From Ruminococcaceae bacterium UBA794 (GTDB taxonomy: Bacteria; Bacillota; Clostridia; Oscillospirales; Ruminococcaceae), in the NCBI GenBank assembly GCA_002304735.1, contig DBIU01000073.1:9084-33824 (forward strand): DNA of 24,741 nucleotides, given 5' to 3'. Every line of letters starts with the position of its first letter. The stretch's first letter is position 1. Below are positions 6,427 through 14,015 of this stretch, piece after piece. The notes beneath the pieces were generated by a model, which was given only the letters and a program-made list of their open reading frames with translations, was not told the DNA's origin and made no database searches. A program made the position numbers and the translations under genes.

Positions 6427-9084
6427 ATGAAAAGAAAAAAACAATCGGGCGTTATTCTCGTGTATGACAGATATTACGGAAAAAAGCCGTCTGCGGTTCT
6501 GCAATCGCTGAAAAAAACGCTTTACTGCACCGCGCTTTCCGCGTGCGCCGTGCTTTTTCTGACGGTTGAATACAATATGCCCGTGAATTTACTCGCAGCA
6601 GCGGGAATAACGGCGCTTTGCTGCGCGGTTTTCAGCGCGGTATTCTGCTTTTTCAAGAAAAGAGCCGCGATACCCGTAATTTTGTTCTTCAGCGCAGTTG
6701 TGGTGTTTTTTAACCGCGAAAGCCTGATAAAACGGCTTAGTTATTTTACCGACACGTTTTTGCTGCGGCTTGACGGAGATGTGTTCTACACGCAGAATCT
6801 CACGTTCCACACAACCGCGCAGCTTGCGGAGAGCAATCCGCCCTGCGCGGACGGAATAGCGCTCGGAATTGCGCTTTTGGGCGCGGTTTTCGCGCTTTTG
6901 ACGGCGGCTTGTATGTTCAAAAGACCCGTGATTTATCCGTCGTTATTCGCGTTAATTCTCGCCTGCGCACCGCTTGCAATCGCCTGCAATCTCACGTTCA
7001 ATTTCTGGATTATTCCGACAATCGCGCTGTATGTCGGCGCGGCGGCGCTGTCGAAAGCGTATTCCGACGGCGCGGCTATAAAAAAGAGCTTTTTCGGAAG
7101 CTATCACGCGGACGCTCGTCGGGAAGAACGCGAATTTCGCAATAAAACCGCGAAAGGCTCGTTTATAAAGCGCACGCAGATGAACGGAATATACTATGCG
7201 AAATATTCCGCGGCGGCTTGCTGGGCGGCGGCGGCTTTCGCCTCGGCGGCGCTTATCGCAAACTGCTTTGCGCCCGTCAGAAACGGCTTTGATTTCAGCT
7301 CGATTTATGATTTCATCGGCAATCTCGGTCAAAACGCGGGAATAACCTCGCCGTTTGAAAGCGGACCCGTTTCCGAATATTTCGGAGAATACGGAAGCGG
7401 CGGAAATTCCTCGCTTAACATCATTTCTCCCGGAAACGGCGAGCAGGAAATCATAAGCGTAAGCTCGCCCGCGGGAGAGGTCTATCTGCGAGGCGATATC
7501 GGAATTGACTACACGGGGGCTTCGTGGACTTCTCCGATAAAAAACGAACCCGATTTATGGAAAAAGAGCAAGCTCTCCGAAAAGTTTCGACCCGCCGAAA
7601 TGCGAATTTTTCAGATGATGGAGCTTTCTTACATCAACGATTTGCAATCTGCGGACGCTGAAGCCGCGCGCGATTCGTGCGCGATAAAGGAAGGCGAGGT
7701 TGCCGTCGATTACCTCTGCCCGACGAACGTTGTTTTCCTGCCGTCGTATACTTCGGAATTTGGCTTTTTCGAGAACGAAATGTTCGACGTCTACGGCGAC
7801 TATTCCGTTCGCGTTAACGGAAGCTACGACAGGATTAACACGGTAATTTGCAGCGCCCTCGTTTCACCGGTGAATTACACGGGAACGAACCGCGAAAGTA
7901 AGCTTGAAAGCTTTGATTATCTGAAGGAAGTCAGCGAAAAATACCCGATGGAGGGAATTTTCGACGCTTATTTCAACACGGCGGGACTTTATTCGGATTA
8001 TAAAAGCTATGTTAACAATACCTATCTTACCGTTCCGGGAAATATAAAGCCGGATATCAGAAAGTTCCTTTTGTACAACAATCTTTACTTTAACGTGACA
8101 AATGACGGGAAAATCGACTCGAGGGCGGCTTATAAAGCGGCGGTTGATATCACGGACTTTCTTATAAAGAACTACTCCTATTCGCTTGACGCGAAATACA
8201 GCAGGTCAAATCCCGTCAAAAGCTTTCTTTACGAAACGAAAAGCGGTCACTGTGCGCTTTTTGCAAGCTCGATGACGCTAATGCTGCGCGAGCTTGGAAT
8301 ACCCGCGCGTTACTGCACGGGATTTGTCGCGCCGAAAACGAGCGAGGGGCAATACGCCGTTCTGCGCTCGAAAAATCTTCACGCGTGGTGCGAGGCTTAT
8401 TTTGACGAAATCGGCTGGGTAACGTTCGACCCGACAAGCGGAACCGCCGCAAGCGCCGTTATTATCGAGGAAAGCAGCGACAGCTCCGACAGCGAAAGCT
8501 TCGACTCGTCGAACGAGTTGTCCTCCGAGTCAAGCGAAATATCGGAAAGCTCCGAAAACGCTTCTTCGGGATATGAAAGCAGCGAAACTTCCAGAAGCGG
8601 CTCGGGCGAAGAAGAAAGAAATCCGTCCGCGCCGCCCGATAATCCCGAGGAAACGCCGATAAACCCATTCCCGATGATAATTACCGTTGCGGGAATTATT
8701 GCGGTTATAGGAGCAGCCGCGTTTGTTCTTACAAGGCTGAAAAAGCTCGACAAAACCGCGAAAAAATCGCTTAAAAAGATGTATTCAAGCGCCGACGGCG
8801 AGTTTATCTACGAAAAAATGCTTAGGATATTGAAGCTGTGCGGGCTTTCTCCCGAGGCGGGAGAGCTTCCCGAGCAATTCTACGAGCGCTGCGAAAAGAA
8901 GCTGTTCGTGCCGCTCACGGCGCACAGCGAGGTCTTGCTTAAAACGGCGTTCGGCAACGAAAGCGACGAAGCCGAAATAGCCGAGCTTGCGCGCGCACTT
9001 GAAAGCGTGTTCTTTGCCGCGGACAAGGTGCTCAAGCCGATAAAAAGATTGATTTTACGCAAGGCTGTTATCACAGAAAAATAA
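6427..9084 (+). CDS. Multi-pass membrane transglutaminase-like protein (TgpA/DUF3488-like architecture)
   Basis: This 885-residue protein has about six N-terminal membrane helices (roughly residues 29-280), a large extracytoplasmic region, then a transglutaminase core with an intact triad: Cys609 in SGHCALFASS, His652 in NLHAWCEAYF and Asp668 in TFDPTSG. A Ser/Glu/Asp-rich linker (about 678-735) leads to one more helix (about 750-772) and a cytoplasmic tail (SADGEFIYEKMLRILKLCG onward) like the DUF4129-type tail of TgpA proteins. Such enzymes act as thiol transamidases or proteases on cell-surface targets. CGGAGT six bases before ATG at 6427 supports the start. TgpA genes usually sit beside a MoxR ATPase and a DUF58 protein; neither is here, and the partner is instead the tubulin-like gene 28 bases upstream. 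The substrate is unknown. Confidence 0.9.
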   Translation: MKRKKQSGVILVYDRYYGKKPSAVLQSLKKTLYCTALSACAVLFLTVEYNMPVNLLAAAGITALCCAVFSAVFCFFKKRAAIPVILFFSAVVVFFNRESLIKRLSYFTDTFLLRLDGDVFYTQNLTFHTTAQLAESNPPCADGIALGIALLGAVFALLTAACMFKRPVIYPSLFALILACAPLAIACNLTFNFWIIPTIALYVGAAALSKAYSDGAAIKKSFFGSYHADARREEREFRNKTAKGSFIKRTQMNGIYYAKYSAAACWAAAAFASAALIANCFAPVRNGFDFSSIYDFIGNLGQNAGITSPFESGPVSEYFGEYGSGGNSSLNIISPGNGEQEIISVSSPAGEVYLRGDIGIDYTGASWTSPIKNEPDLWKKSKLSEKFRPAEMRIFQMMELSYINDLQSADAEAARDSCAIKEGEVAVDYLCPTNVVFLPSYTSEFGFFENEMFDVYGDYSVRVNGSYDRINTVICSALVSPVNYTGTNRESKLESFDYLKEVSEKYPMEGIFDAYFNTAGLYSDYKSYVNNTYLTVPGNIKPDIRKFLLYNNLYFNVTNDGKIDSRAAYKAAVDITDFLIKNYSYSLDAKYSRSNPVKSFLYETKSGHCALFASSMTLMLRELGIPARYCTGFVAPKTSEGQYAVLRSKNLHAWCEAYFDEIGWVTFDPTSGTAASAVIIEESSDSSDSESFDSSNELSSESSEISESSENASSGYESSETSRSGSGEEERNPSAPPDNPEETPINPFPMIITVAGIIAVIGAAAFVLTRLKKLDKTAKKSLKKMYSSADGEFIYEKMLRILKLCGLSPEAGELPEQFYERCEKKLFVPLTAHSEVLLKTAFGNESDEAEIAELARALESVFFAADKVLKPIKRLILRKAVITEK

Positions 9085-9106
9085 TACTCTTTTTCCTAAA
9101 AAAGTG

Positions 9107-9135
9107 TTGATTTTCGCGGGAATATGTGGTATAAT
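9107..9135 (+). promoter_or_regulatory. Sigma-A promoter for the DHH phosphoesterase gene
   Basis: TTGATT (9107-9112), 17 bases, perfect TATAAT (9130-9135). It begins 22 bases after the transglutaminase stop, so the DHH gene has its own transcript. Confidence 0.85.
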
Positions 9136-9173
9136 CAAGATATGTAAATCTATATATTGAGGAGTGATTACAT

Positions 9174-10151
9174 ATGGCGATGAGATTGATTACGCGCTCT
9201 GACTTTGACGGACTTGCGTGCGGCGCGCTTTTGCTCTGCGCGGGAGTCGTCGATAGCTGGACTTTCGCTCACCCGAAGGATTTGCAGGACGGGCTTGTTC
9301 CCGTAACCGAAAACGACTGTCTCGCGAACGTGCCGTTTGTCGAGGGCTGCGGTCTTTGGTTCGACCATCACTCAAGCGAAGAGGAACGCTGCCGATACAA
9401 GGGAAAATATAAGGGCGAGAGCAGAATTACTCCGAGCTGCGCGAGAATTATCTATGAATATTACGGCGGAAAGGAACGCTTTCCGAACTTTGACGATTTA
9501 ATGGAAGCCGTCGATAAAGTTGACAGCGGCAATCTTACGCGCGATGAAATCCTCAATCCGCAGGGCTGGATACTTGTGGGATTTCTGATGGACCCGAGAA
9601 CGGGTCTCGGAAGATTTAGGAATTTCACGATAAGCAATTATCAGCTTATGGAAAAGCTGCTGAGATGCTGTTCGTATATGACGACCGAAGAAATTCTCGC
9701 GATGCCCGATATTCAGGAAAGAATTAAGCTATATAACGAGCAAAACGAGCTTTTCAAGGAAATGCTTCGCAAGTACACGCGCGTTGAGGGCGACGTAATT
9801 ATCACCGATTTGCGCGGAGTTACGCCGATTTACACGGGCAACCGATTCCTCATTTATTCGCTTTACCCCGAGCAGAACATAAGCTGCTGGATTGTTGACG
9901 GAAAGGGCGGAAAGGGCTGTTCGTGCGCTGTCGGATATTCGATACTGAACAGGACTTCCCGCGTAAACGTCGGCTCGACGATGCTGAAATACGGCGGCGG
10001 CGGACATATGGCTGTCGGAACATGTCAGTTTCCCGATGAAACAAAGGACGAGTTAATTCCGCAGCTTATTGACGAGCTTGTAAATTACGACAAATATCAC
10101 CCTCACACAAGCGCAAGTCCGGCTTCTCCGAGCCGCGCCGACCGTCATTAA
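9174..10151 (+). CDS. DHH-family phosphoesterase (exopolyphosphatase-like)
   Basis: The 325-residue product has the DHH metal-site blocks: RSDFDGLACGALL (D10, D12) in place of DHDG, then LWFDHHS with D64-H65-H66, and a DHHA1-type substrate loop KYGGGGHMAVGTCQF with H278. Conserved stretches between (FAHPKDLQDG, DCLANVPFVEGCG, PSCARIIYEYYGG) match the clostridial group annotated as exopolyphosphatase-like. DHH proteins cleave phosphoester bonds in polyphosphate, nanoRNA or cyclic dinucleotides; which one applies here is not decided by sequence. ATG at 9174 follows GAGGAG with eight bases between. The last ~17 residues (HPHTSASPASPSRADRH) look unlike the rest and abut a hairpin-rich spacer, so the original C-terminus may have been altered. 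Confidence 0.88.
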   Translation: MAMRLITRSDFDGLACGALLLCAGVVDSWTFAHPKDLQDGLVPVTENDCLANVPFVEGCGLWFDHHSSEEERCRYKGKYKGESRITPSCARIIYEYYGGKERFPNFDDLMEAVDKVDSGNLTRDEILNPQGWILVGFLMDPRTGLGRFRNFTISNYQLMEKLLRCCSYMTTEEILAMPDIQERIKLYNEQNELFKEMLRKYTRVEGDVIITDLRGVTPIYTGNRFLIYSLYPEQNISCWIVDGKGGKGCSCAVGYSILNRTSRVNVGSTMLKYGGGGHMAVGTCQFPDETKDELIPQLIDELVNYDKYHPHTSASPASPSRADRH

Positions 10152-10170
10152 ATTCGCTAAATAATAAAAA

Positions 10171-10195
10171 GAGCGGCTCCTTTCGAGCCGCTTTT
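10171..10195. terminator. Bidirectional intrinsic terminator after the DHH gene (hairpin copy 1)
   Basis: AGCGGCTC and GAGCCGCT form an 8-bp stem with a 5-base loop, followed by TTTT on plus and by CTTTTTATTATTT on minus. It lies 20 bases after the DHH stop. An identical 25-base copy is at 10382-10406. Confidence 0.85.
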
Positions 10196-10381
10196 AGAAC
10201 GTCGAAAAAGTCCCGATGGGACTTTTTCGCCGAAGCATCCGCACTGCCCGCGCTCGTTGTCGGCAAAGCCGACAATTCGCACAGTTGTGCGGATAGAAGT
10301 GTTTTTTGCCTCGGGAAACCCGTGACAAAAAACGAATTAAAATGCCCGCTTCGCGGGCAGAATCTACTTTTCCGACGGTCT
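10196..10381. repeat. Array of four perfect or near-perfect hairpins between two identical terminator copies
   Basis: This gene-free stretch is nearly all palindrome. (a) 10203-10229: a 12-bp stem closing on loop GAT (AAAAAGTCCC/GGGACTTTTT core). (b) 10237-10294: outer arms ATCCGCAC/GTGCGGAT enclosing TTGTCGGC-AAA-GCCGACAA. (c) 10301-10333: GTTTTTTG/CAAAAAAC around CGGG-AAA-CCCG. (d) 10343-10359: TGCCCGC-TTC-GCGGGCA. Three-base loops recur in all four. No credible coding frame was found. It may be a structured RNA, a cluster of REP-like palindromes, or the scar of repeated insertions. Confidence 0.75.
10335..10359 (-). terminator. Probable terminator of the trmO operon
   Basis: Read on the minus strand, a 7-bp GC-rich stem (TGCCCGC, loop GAA, GCGGGCA) is followed by TTTTAATT. 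It is the first hairpin with a downstream T-run after the trmO stop at 10419. Confidence 0.55.
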
Positions 10382-10408
10382 GAGCGGCTCCTTTCGAGCC
10401 GCTTTTTT
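10382..10408 (+). terminator. Terminator hairpin copy 2
   Basis: This is an exact copy of the 25-base hairpin at 10171-10195, here followed by a six-T run on plus. Because the gene beyond it is on the minus strand, it has no obvious plus-strand gene to terminate. It probably arose with the hairpin array or acts as a roadblock between converging units. Confidence 0.65.
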
Positions 10409-10418
10409 GCTCATAAAT

Positions 10419-11072
10419 TCATTCCACCGAAGTCACGAAAAGCGTTTCTCCGTCAACGCGAAAGCTTATCTGAAGCTCGCCGAAAGCCATTGTGTAAACG
10501 CGTTCGGGAGCGCTTTGATATTGCGGGCGCGGGTCCTGTCCGAGAATTTCGATAAGCGCCGCACGCTTGCTTTCGGGGATTTTCGCGAGAAGCTCATCGG
10601 GAAAAATCACCTCGAGAACAGCCGATTTTTCGCTGAGCGCCCAGCCGTTCGACGCTTCGGGAACGCTGTCGGCATAAGGGATATACGGCTTGATATCAAA
10701 AATCGGCGTGCCGTTCATCAAGTCTGCGCCCAGAACGACAAGCGAGCCGTCCGCGCAAATCTCTTGAAGCTTCACAACGCTTAATCCGAGCGGGTTCGGG
10801 CGGTTTGGGGAGCGCGTTGCGAAAACGCCCTTGCGAACGTTGCCGCCAAGCCTCGGCGGGCGAACCGTCGGCGAAAAGCCGCCGCCGAACTCGGAAAATC
10901 CCCAGAGAAGCCAGATATGCGTGAAATCCTCAAGCCCGCGAAGCGCGTTTCTGTCGCGGAATTTCGGCTCAAAGACAACTCTTGACGGCAGCCGCGAAAG
11001 CCCGCTTTGACGCGGAATACCGAACTTTTCCGCAAAATCATTCTCAATGTGTGCAACAGGTTCAATTTCCAT
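10419..11072 (-). CDS. trmO: tRNA (N6-threonylcarbamoyladenosine37-N6)-methyltransferase, TrmO/YaeB family
   Basis: TrmO uses S-adenosylmethionine to methylate t6A at tRNA position 37, next to the anticodon, tuning decoding. The 217-residue protein starts MEIEPVAHIENDFAEKFGIPRQ and has the family hallmark ATRSPNRPNPLGLS (about residues 85-98), with ALRGLEDFTHIWLLWGF (43-59) and DIKPYIPYAD downstream. A C-terminal domain with DPRPQY and FGELQISF is retained. ATG at 11072 is chosen because the preceding gene stops only four bases upstream and the family begins there; the ribosome site (AAGGG within that gene's end) is modest, suggesting translational coupling to the GTPase/nuclease gene. It is the last gene of the operon. 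Confidence 0.93.
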   Translation of the reverse strand: MEIEPVAHIENDFAEKFGIPRQSGLSRLPSRVVFEPKFRDRNALRGLEDFTHIWLLWGFSEFGGGFSPTVRPPRLGGNVRKGVFATRSPNRPNPLGLSVVKLQEICADGSLVVLGADLMNGTPIFDIKPYIPYADSVPEASNGWALSEKSAVLEVIFPDELLAKIPESKRAALIEILGQDPRPQYQSAPERVYTMAFGELQISFRVDGETLFVTSVE

Positions 11073-11076
11073 TTCA

Positions 11077-13581
11077 TCACAACCCTTTTCCAAGCGACTC
11101 CAGAACAACTCTGACAGCCTTTTCAACCTCTTTCACTTCCAGCCGAAAAACCTCCGCGGATACTCTTGAAGCGCCGCTTCCGAGGATAATAAGCTGCTCT
11201 GTGCCGTCGGAAGTGGCGACGCGAACGCGGTTTTCGGGACTAAGCTTGTGCGCGGTTTTTTCGATGAACATATCGGCGGTTTCGGCTTCGCGCGTGTACA
11301 CAACCGTGATATTCCCGAAATCCTCGATTTCCCTGTCGCTTTTCACCTTGTACGCGTCAAAAACGAGAATGAGATGACAGCGGCGAAACGCTTGGTAATT
11401 ACACAGAATGTTGATTAACTTAGCGCGCGCAAAATCAAGATTTTCCCGCGCTAAAGCGGAAAGCTCGTCCCACGAAAAAATGATGTTGTACCCATCGACA
11501 AGCAAATATTCCTCGCCCGTTTTAGGCTTCGGAGCGCGATAATTCTGCTCGGTTTGCTTGTCGCGGCGCATTGTTGTGCGTTCGGGGCGCTTGATTTTAC
11601 CGTAAGTCCGCTCGAAAATCTCCATAAGCTCCTTGTCGGTCGCAGCGCGTTTCCTAAACGAAGTAATCTCGTCTTGAAAACTACTTCTCGGCTTTTCAAG
11701 AATACTTGTCAGGTGCATTTTAGACGGCACGTCGGTCCACTTAACGAGATGACCTGCTCCGTGTGAACAGAACACGCTGTCCGCGGTATTATCAACGTCA
11801 GACTCGAAATTATAGCCGATTTTTTGGATAACCTCGTCCTCGTTGTGACAAGGAAAATAGCCCTTGAAGTCTAAGGAAAACACGCCTTTGCCGTGCGTGT
11901 AGGCAATCACGTCTTTCATATATCCGCGCATTTCGGAAACAGGGCAAATTCCCTCTATTTTTCGCATTTCCTCGCCAGTGGGAACAGAAAATTCCGCGCC
12001 CATCTGCTGTAAATCGGTCATCGCGCGCCCAACACATTCCTCGGGTATCTCGAGCGTGAACTCGTAAAAAGGCTCGAGAAGCCGCGATTTTGCCGAAGCG
12101 AGTCCCTGCCGAACCGCTCTCCAAGCCGCCTCGCGGAAATCGCCGCCCTCGGTGTGCTTGAGGTGCGCTTTTCCGGACTTGAGCGTGATTTTCACGTCCG
12201 TTATCGGCGAACCGGTAAGCACGCCGAGATGCCTTTTCGCGCACAGATTTGACATAATCAGCCGCTGCCAATTCTCGTCAAGATTGCGGCAGTCCCGCGC
12301 GAAAACAACCCCGCTTCCCCGCTCCAGCGGCTCGATGAGCAGGTGAACCTCGGCGTAGTGCCGAAGCGGCTCGAAATGCCCGACGCCCTCGACAGGCTCG
12401 AGAATTGTTTCCCTGTAAGAAATCTGACCCTCGCCGAACTCAACGTCAAGCGAAAAGCGCTCTGCAATCACGTTTTTCAGCACCTCAAGCTGAATTTCAC
12501 CCATAATCCCGACGTGAATTTCGCGAAAACGCTCGGACCAAGCGAAGCGAATTTGCGGGTCCTCCTCCTCGATTTTTCTAAGCAGCGAAAGCGCCTTCAC
12601 CTCGTCCGTGCCTTCTGGCAAAATCACCTTATAGCTCAGCGCAGGCTCGATAATCGGCTTAACGGCGCGCTTTTGCTCGCCGAAACACTCCCCCGCGAAC
12701 GTCTTTATCGGACCCGTCGCCGCGCAGAGCTGCCCCGCCCGAGCGCAATCTGCGGTAACGAACTTCGTGCCGCTGTACAAGCGGATTTGCGTGATTTTTT
12801 CATCGCCGAGCATTTCGCGAACTTTAAGCTCGCCGCCGTTGATTTTAAGGTGAGTAAGCCGCGCACCGCCCTCCTCGGTTATCTTGAAAACCTGCGCCGC
12901 AAAGCCGCTGAAGCGATTTTTCGGCAGCGAAAATCGGTCGATTATATCGAGAAATTACGCGACGCCCTCGTTTTTGAGCGCCGAACCGAACGTCACGGGG
13001 AAAATCCTGCGCTCGGAAATTGCCTTTGCAATGCGCTCCTGCGGCACTTCGCCCGTTTCGAGAAGCGCGTTCATACACTCCTCGTCAAACTCGGCGGCGG
13101 TTTCGCCGAAATTCTTCGAAAAATCCGCGAAGCGCTTGTCCGAAATTCGAAGCTCCGCGATAATTTCCGCCTTGGTTTTATGCGAAATATCCATTTTGTT
13201 GACAAAGACAAATATTGGCAGCGCCGCTCTCTCAAGCAGCTTCAAAAGCGTTTTCGTGTGGCTCTGAACGCCTCTCGTGCCGCTTATGACAAGCGCCGCG
13301 CAGTCCGCTACGGAAAACGCTCTCTCCGCGTCCGCGGCAAAATCGACGTGTCCCGGAGTGTCCAAAAGCGTGTATTCCGCGCCGTTATACCGCATAATCG
13401 CCTGCTTAGAAAAAATCGTAATCCCGCGGGCGCGCTCAAGCGGGTTTGTGTCAAGAAAAACGTCGCCCTTGTCAACGTTTCCCTGTCTGCGGATTTCGCC
13501 CGCGCGAAACAAAAGCGCTTCCGAAAGCGTCGTCTTTCCCGCGTCAACGTGCGCCGCCATACTGATAACAAGCCGCTTCAC
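11077..13581 (-). pseudogene. Tet(M)/EF-G-like translational GTPase fused to a YacP/Rae1-like NYN nuclease domain, interrupted by one in-frame TAA
   Basis: Read through one TAA, this is a single 834-codon frame. Residues 1-208 are a GTPase domain: HVDAGKTT (11-18), RARGITI (50-56), LLDTPGH (72-78), NKMD (128-131) and GSALKNEG (199-206). Codon 209 (12955-12957) is TAA; the same frame continues FLDIIDRFSLPKN into Tet(M)/EF-G-like domains II-V (to about 620). A linker leads to a YacP/Rae1-like NYN domain (690-834) with LLVDGYN (D696), VFDAY (D742), ETAD (D770) and TSDGTEQ (D792). Rae1 is known as a ribosome-associated endonuclease cutting mRNA in the A site, and Tet(M)-type GTPases bind the same site, so the fusion suggests GTPase-delivered mRNA cleavage on stalled or drug-bound ribosomes. 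GTG at 13581 follows AAAGGAG. A 208-residue fragment is the default product; no good restart site precedes 12813. The TAA most simply reflects GAA changed to TAA. Confidence 0.85.
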
Positions 13582-13622
13582 AGCGCCGCTCCTTTCAAAA
13601 ATAAAGCTATGTCTTTCGGCAT
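13578..13622 (-). CDS. Possible 14-codon leader ORF overlapping the GTPase start
   Basis: ATG at 13622 reads MPKDIALFLKGAAL and stops at TGA 13580-13578, which overlaps the GTG start of the GTPase gene in a GTGA arrangement. It runs across the hairpin and through the main ribosome site. There is no convincing ribosome site for this ORF itself, so it may be chance. If translated, it would open the hairpin and couple to the next gene. Tet(M) genes are known to use leader-peptide attenuation, which makes the layout worth noting. Confidence 0.25.
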   Translation of the reverse strand: MPKDIALFLKGAAL

Positions 13623-13626
13623 AGCT
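13597..13626 (-). terminator. Terminator-like hairpin in front of the GTPase/nuclease gene (candidate attenuator)
   Basis: On the minus strand AGCTATG (13626-13620) pairs with CATAGCT (13611-13605) around an 8-base loop, followed by TTATTTTT and then the ribosome site AAAGGAG of the next gene. It lies 12 bases after the AcpS-like stop, inside the operon, so it could limit read-through into the GTPase gene. Confidence 0.55.
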
Positions 13627-13637
13627 CGTTTATTAGT

Positions 13638-14015
13638 TTATTTGTTGATGATAACGCTCGCGATGGCATAATGCTTTGTGTGGTCAACCGAAACGTTGAA
13701 AACATACCCCTCGCGGTGTTCAATCATCTTCGCTCTCCCGTCGGTTATGATAAACGGCGAACCGAGCCTGTCGCGCAATACCGTGATATCCTGAGCGCGG
13801 AACACGCGAAATCCCATTCCGACCGCCTTTGCAAGAGCGACCTTCACGCAATAATTCTCCGCGATAAGAGCGGGCGACAGCTTGTGCGCAACGAAAAATC
13901 TGATTTCATCGGCGGAAAAATAGCTTGACAAAAACCGCTTGTTGTGACAGCTTTTCTTGATTCGTCTAAGCTCGATAATAGCGGTTCCCGTGCGTATAAA
14001 TACTTTACTTGGCAT
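13638..14015 (-). CDS. AcpS-like phosphopantetheinyl transferase family protein lacking metal ligands
   Basis: The 125-residue protein has AcpS length and order: RTGTAIIELRRI (usually GTDIVEIxRI), F-S-DEI near 33-38, AENYCVKVALAKAVGMG (usually AERFAAKEAFxKALGxG), FRAQDITV with G-P-F following, and NVSVDHTKHYAIASVII (usually VSISHxxxxAxAxV). AcpS transfers 4'-phosphopantetheine from CoA to acyl carrier protein using Mg2+ held by the Asp of GTDI and the Glu of KEA. Here these are Ala12 and Val59, so ordinary catalysis is doubtful, although K58 and H112 remain. The start ATG at 14015 overlaps the end of the upstream gene by 11 bases, implying coupled translation. It may be an inactive paralogue with a binding role, or a decaying gene; a functional AcpS should then exist elsewhere. 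Confidence 0.8.
   Translation of the reverse strand: MPSKVFIRTGTAIIELRRIKKSCHNKRFLSSYFSADEIRFFVAHKLSPALIAENYCVKVALAKAVGMGFRVFRAQDITVLRDRLGSPFIITDGRAKMIEHREGYVFNVSVDHTKHYAIASVIINK

Noticed and set aside
10171..10408. A CRISPR array
   Set aside because: The repeated units are different palindromes without constant repeats or spacers, and no cas gene is nearby.
11077..13581. A frameshift as the cause of the break in the GTPase/nuclease gene
   Set aside because: Reading through the TAA keeps the same frame and continues directly into conserved sequence, so no insertion or deletion is needed.
11077..13581. Recoding of TAA as a sense codon throughout this genome
   Set aside because: TAA is the ordinary stop of several intact genes here (purE, the DHH gene, proteins ending at 17685 and 23335), so general reassignment is excluded.
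12343..13671. A 442-codon open frame on plus, antisense to the GTPase/nuclease gene
   Set aside because: Its composition is Arg/Leu-rich with no recognisable motif, it lies wholly opposite a frame with clear family motifs, and it has no ribosome site. It is a codon-bias shadow.
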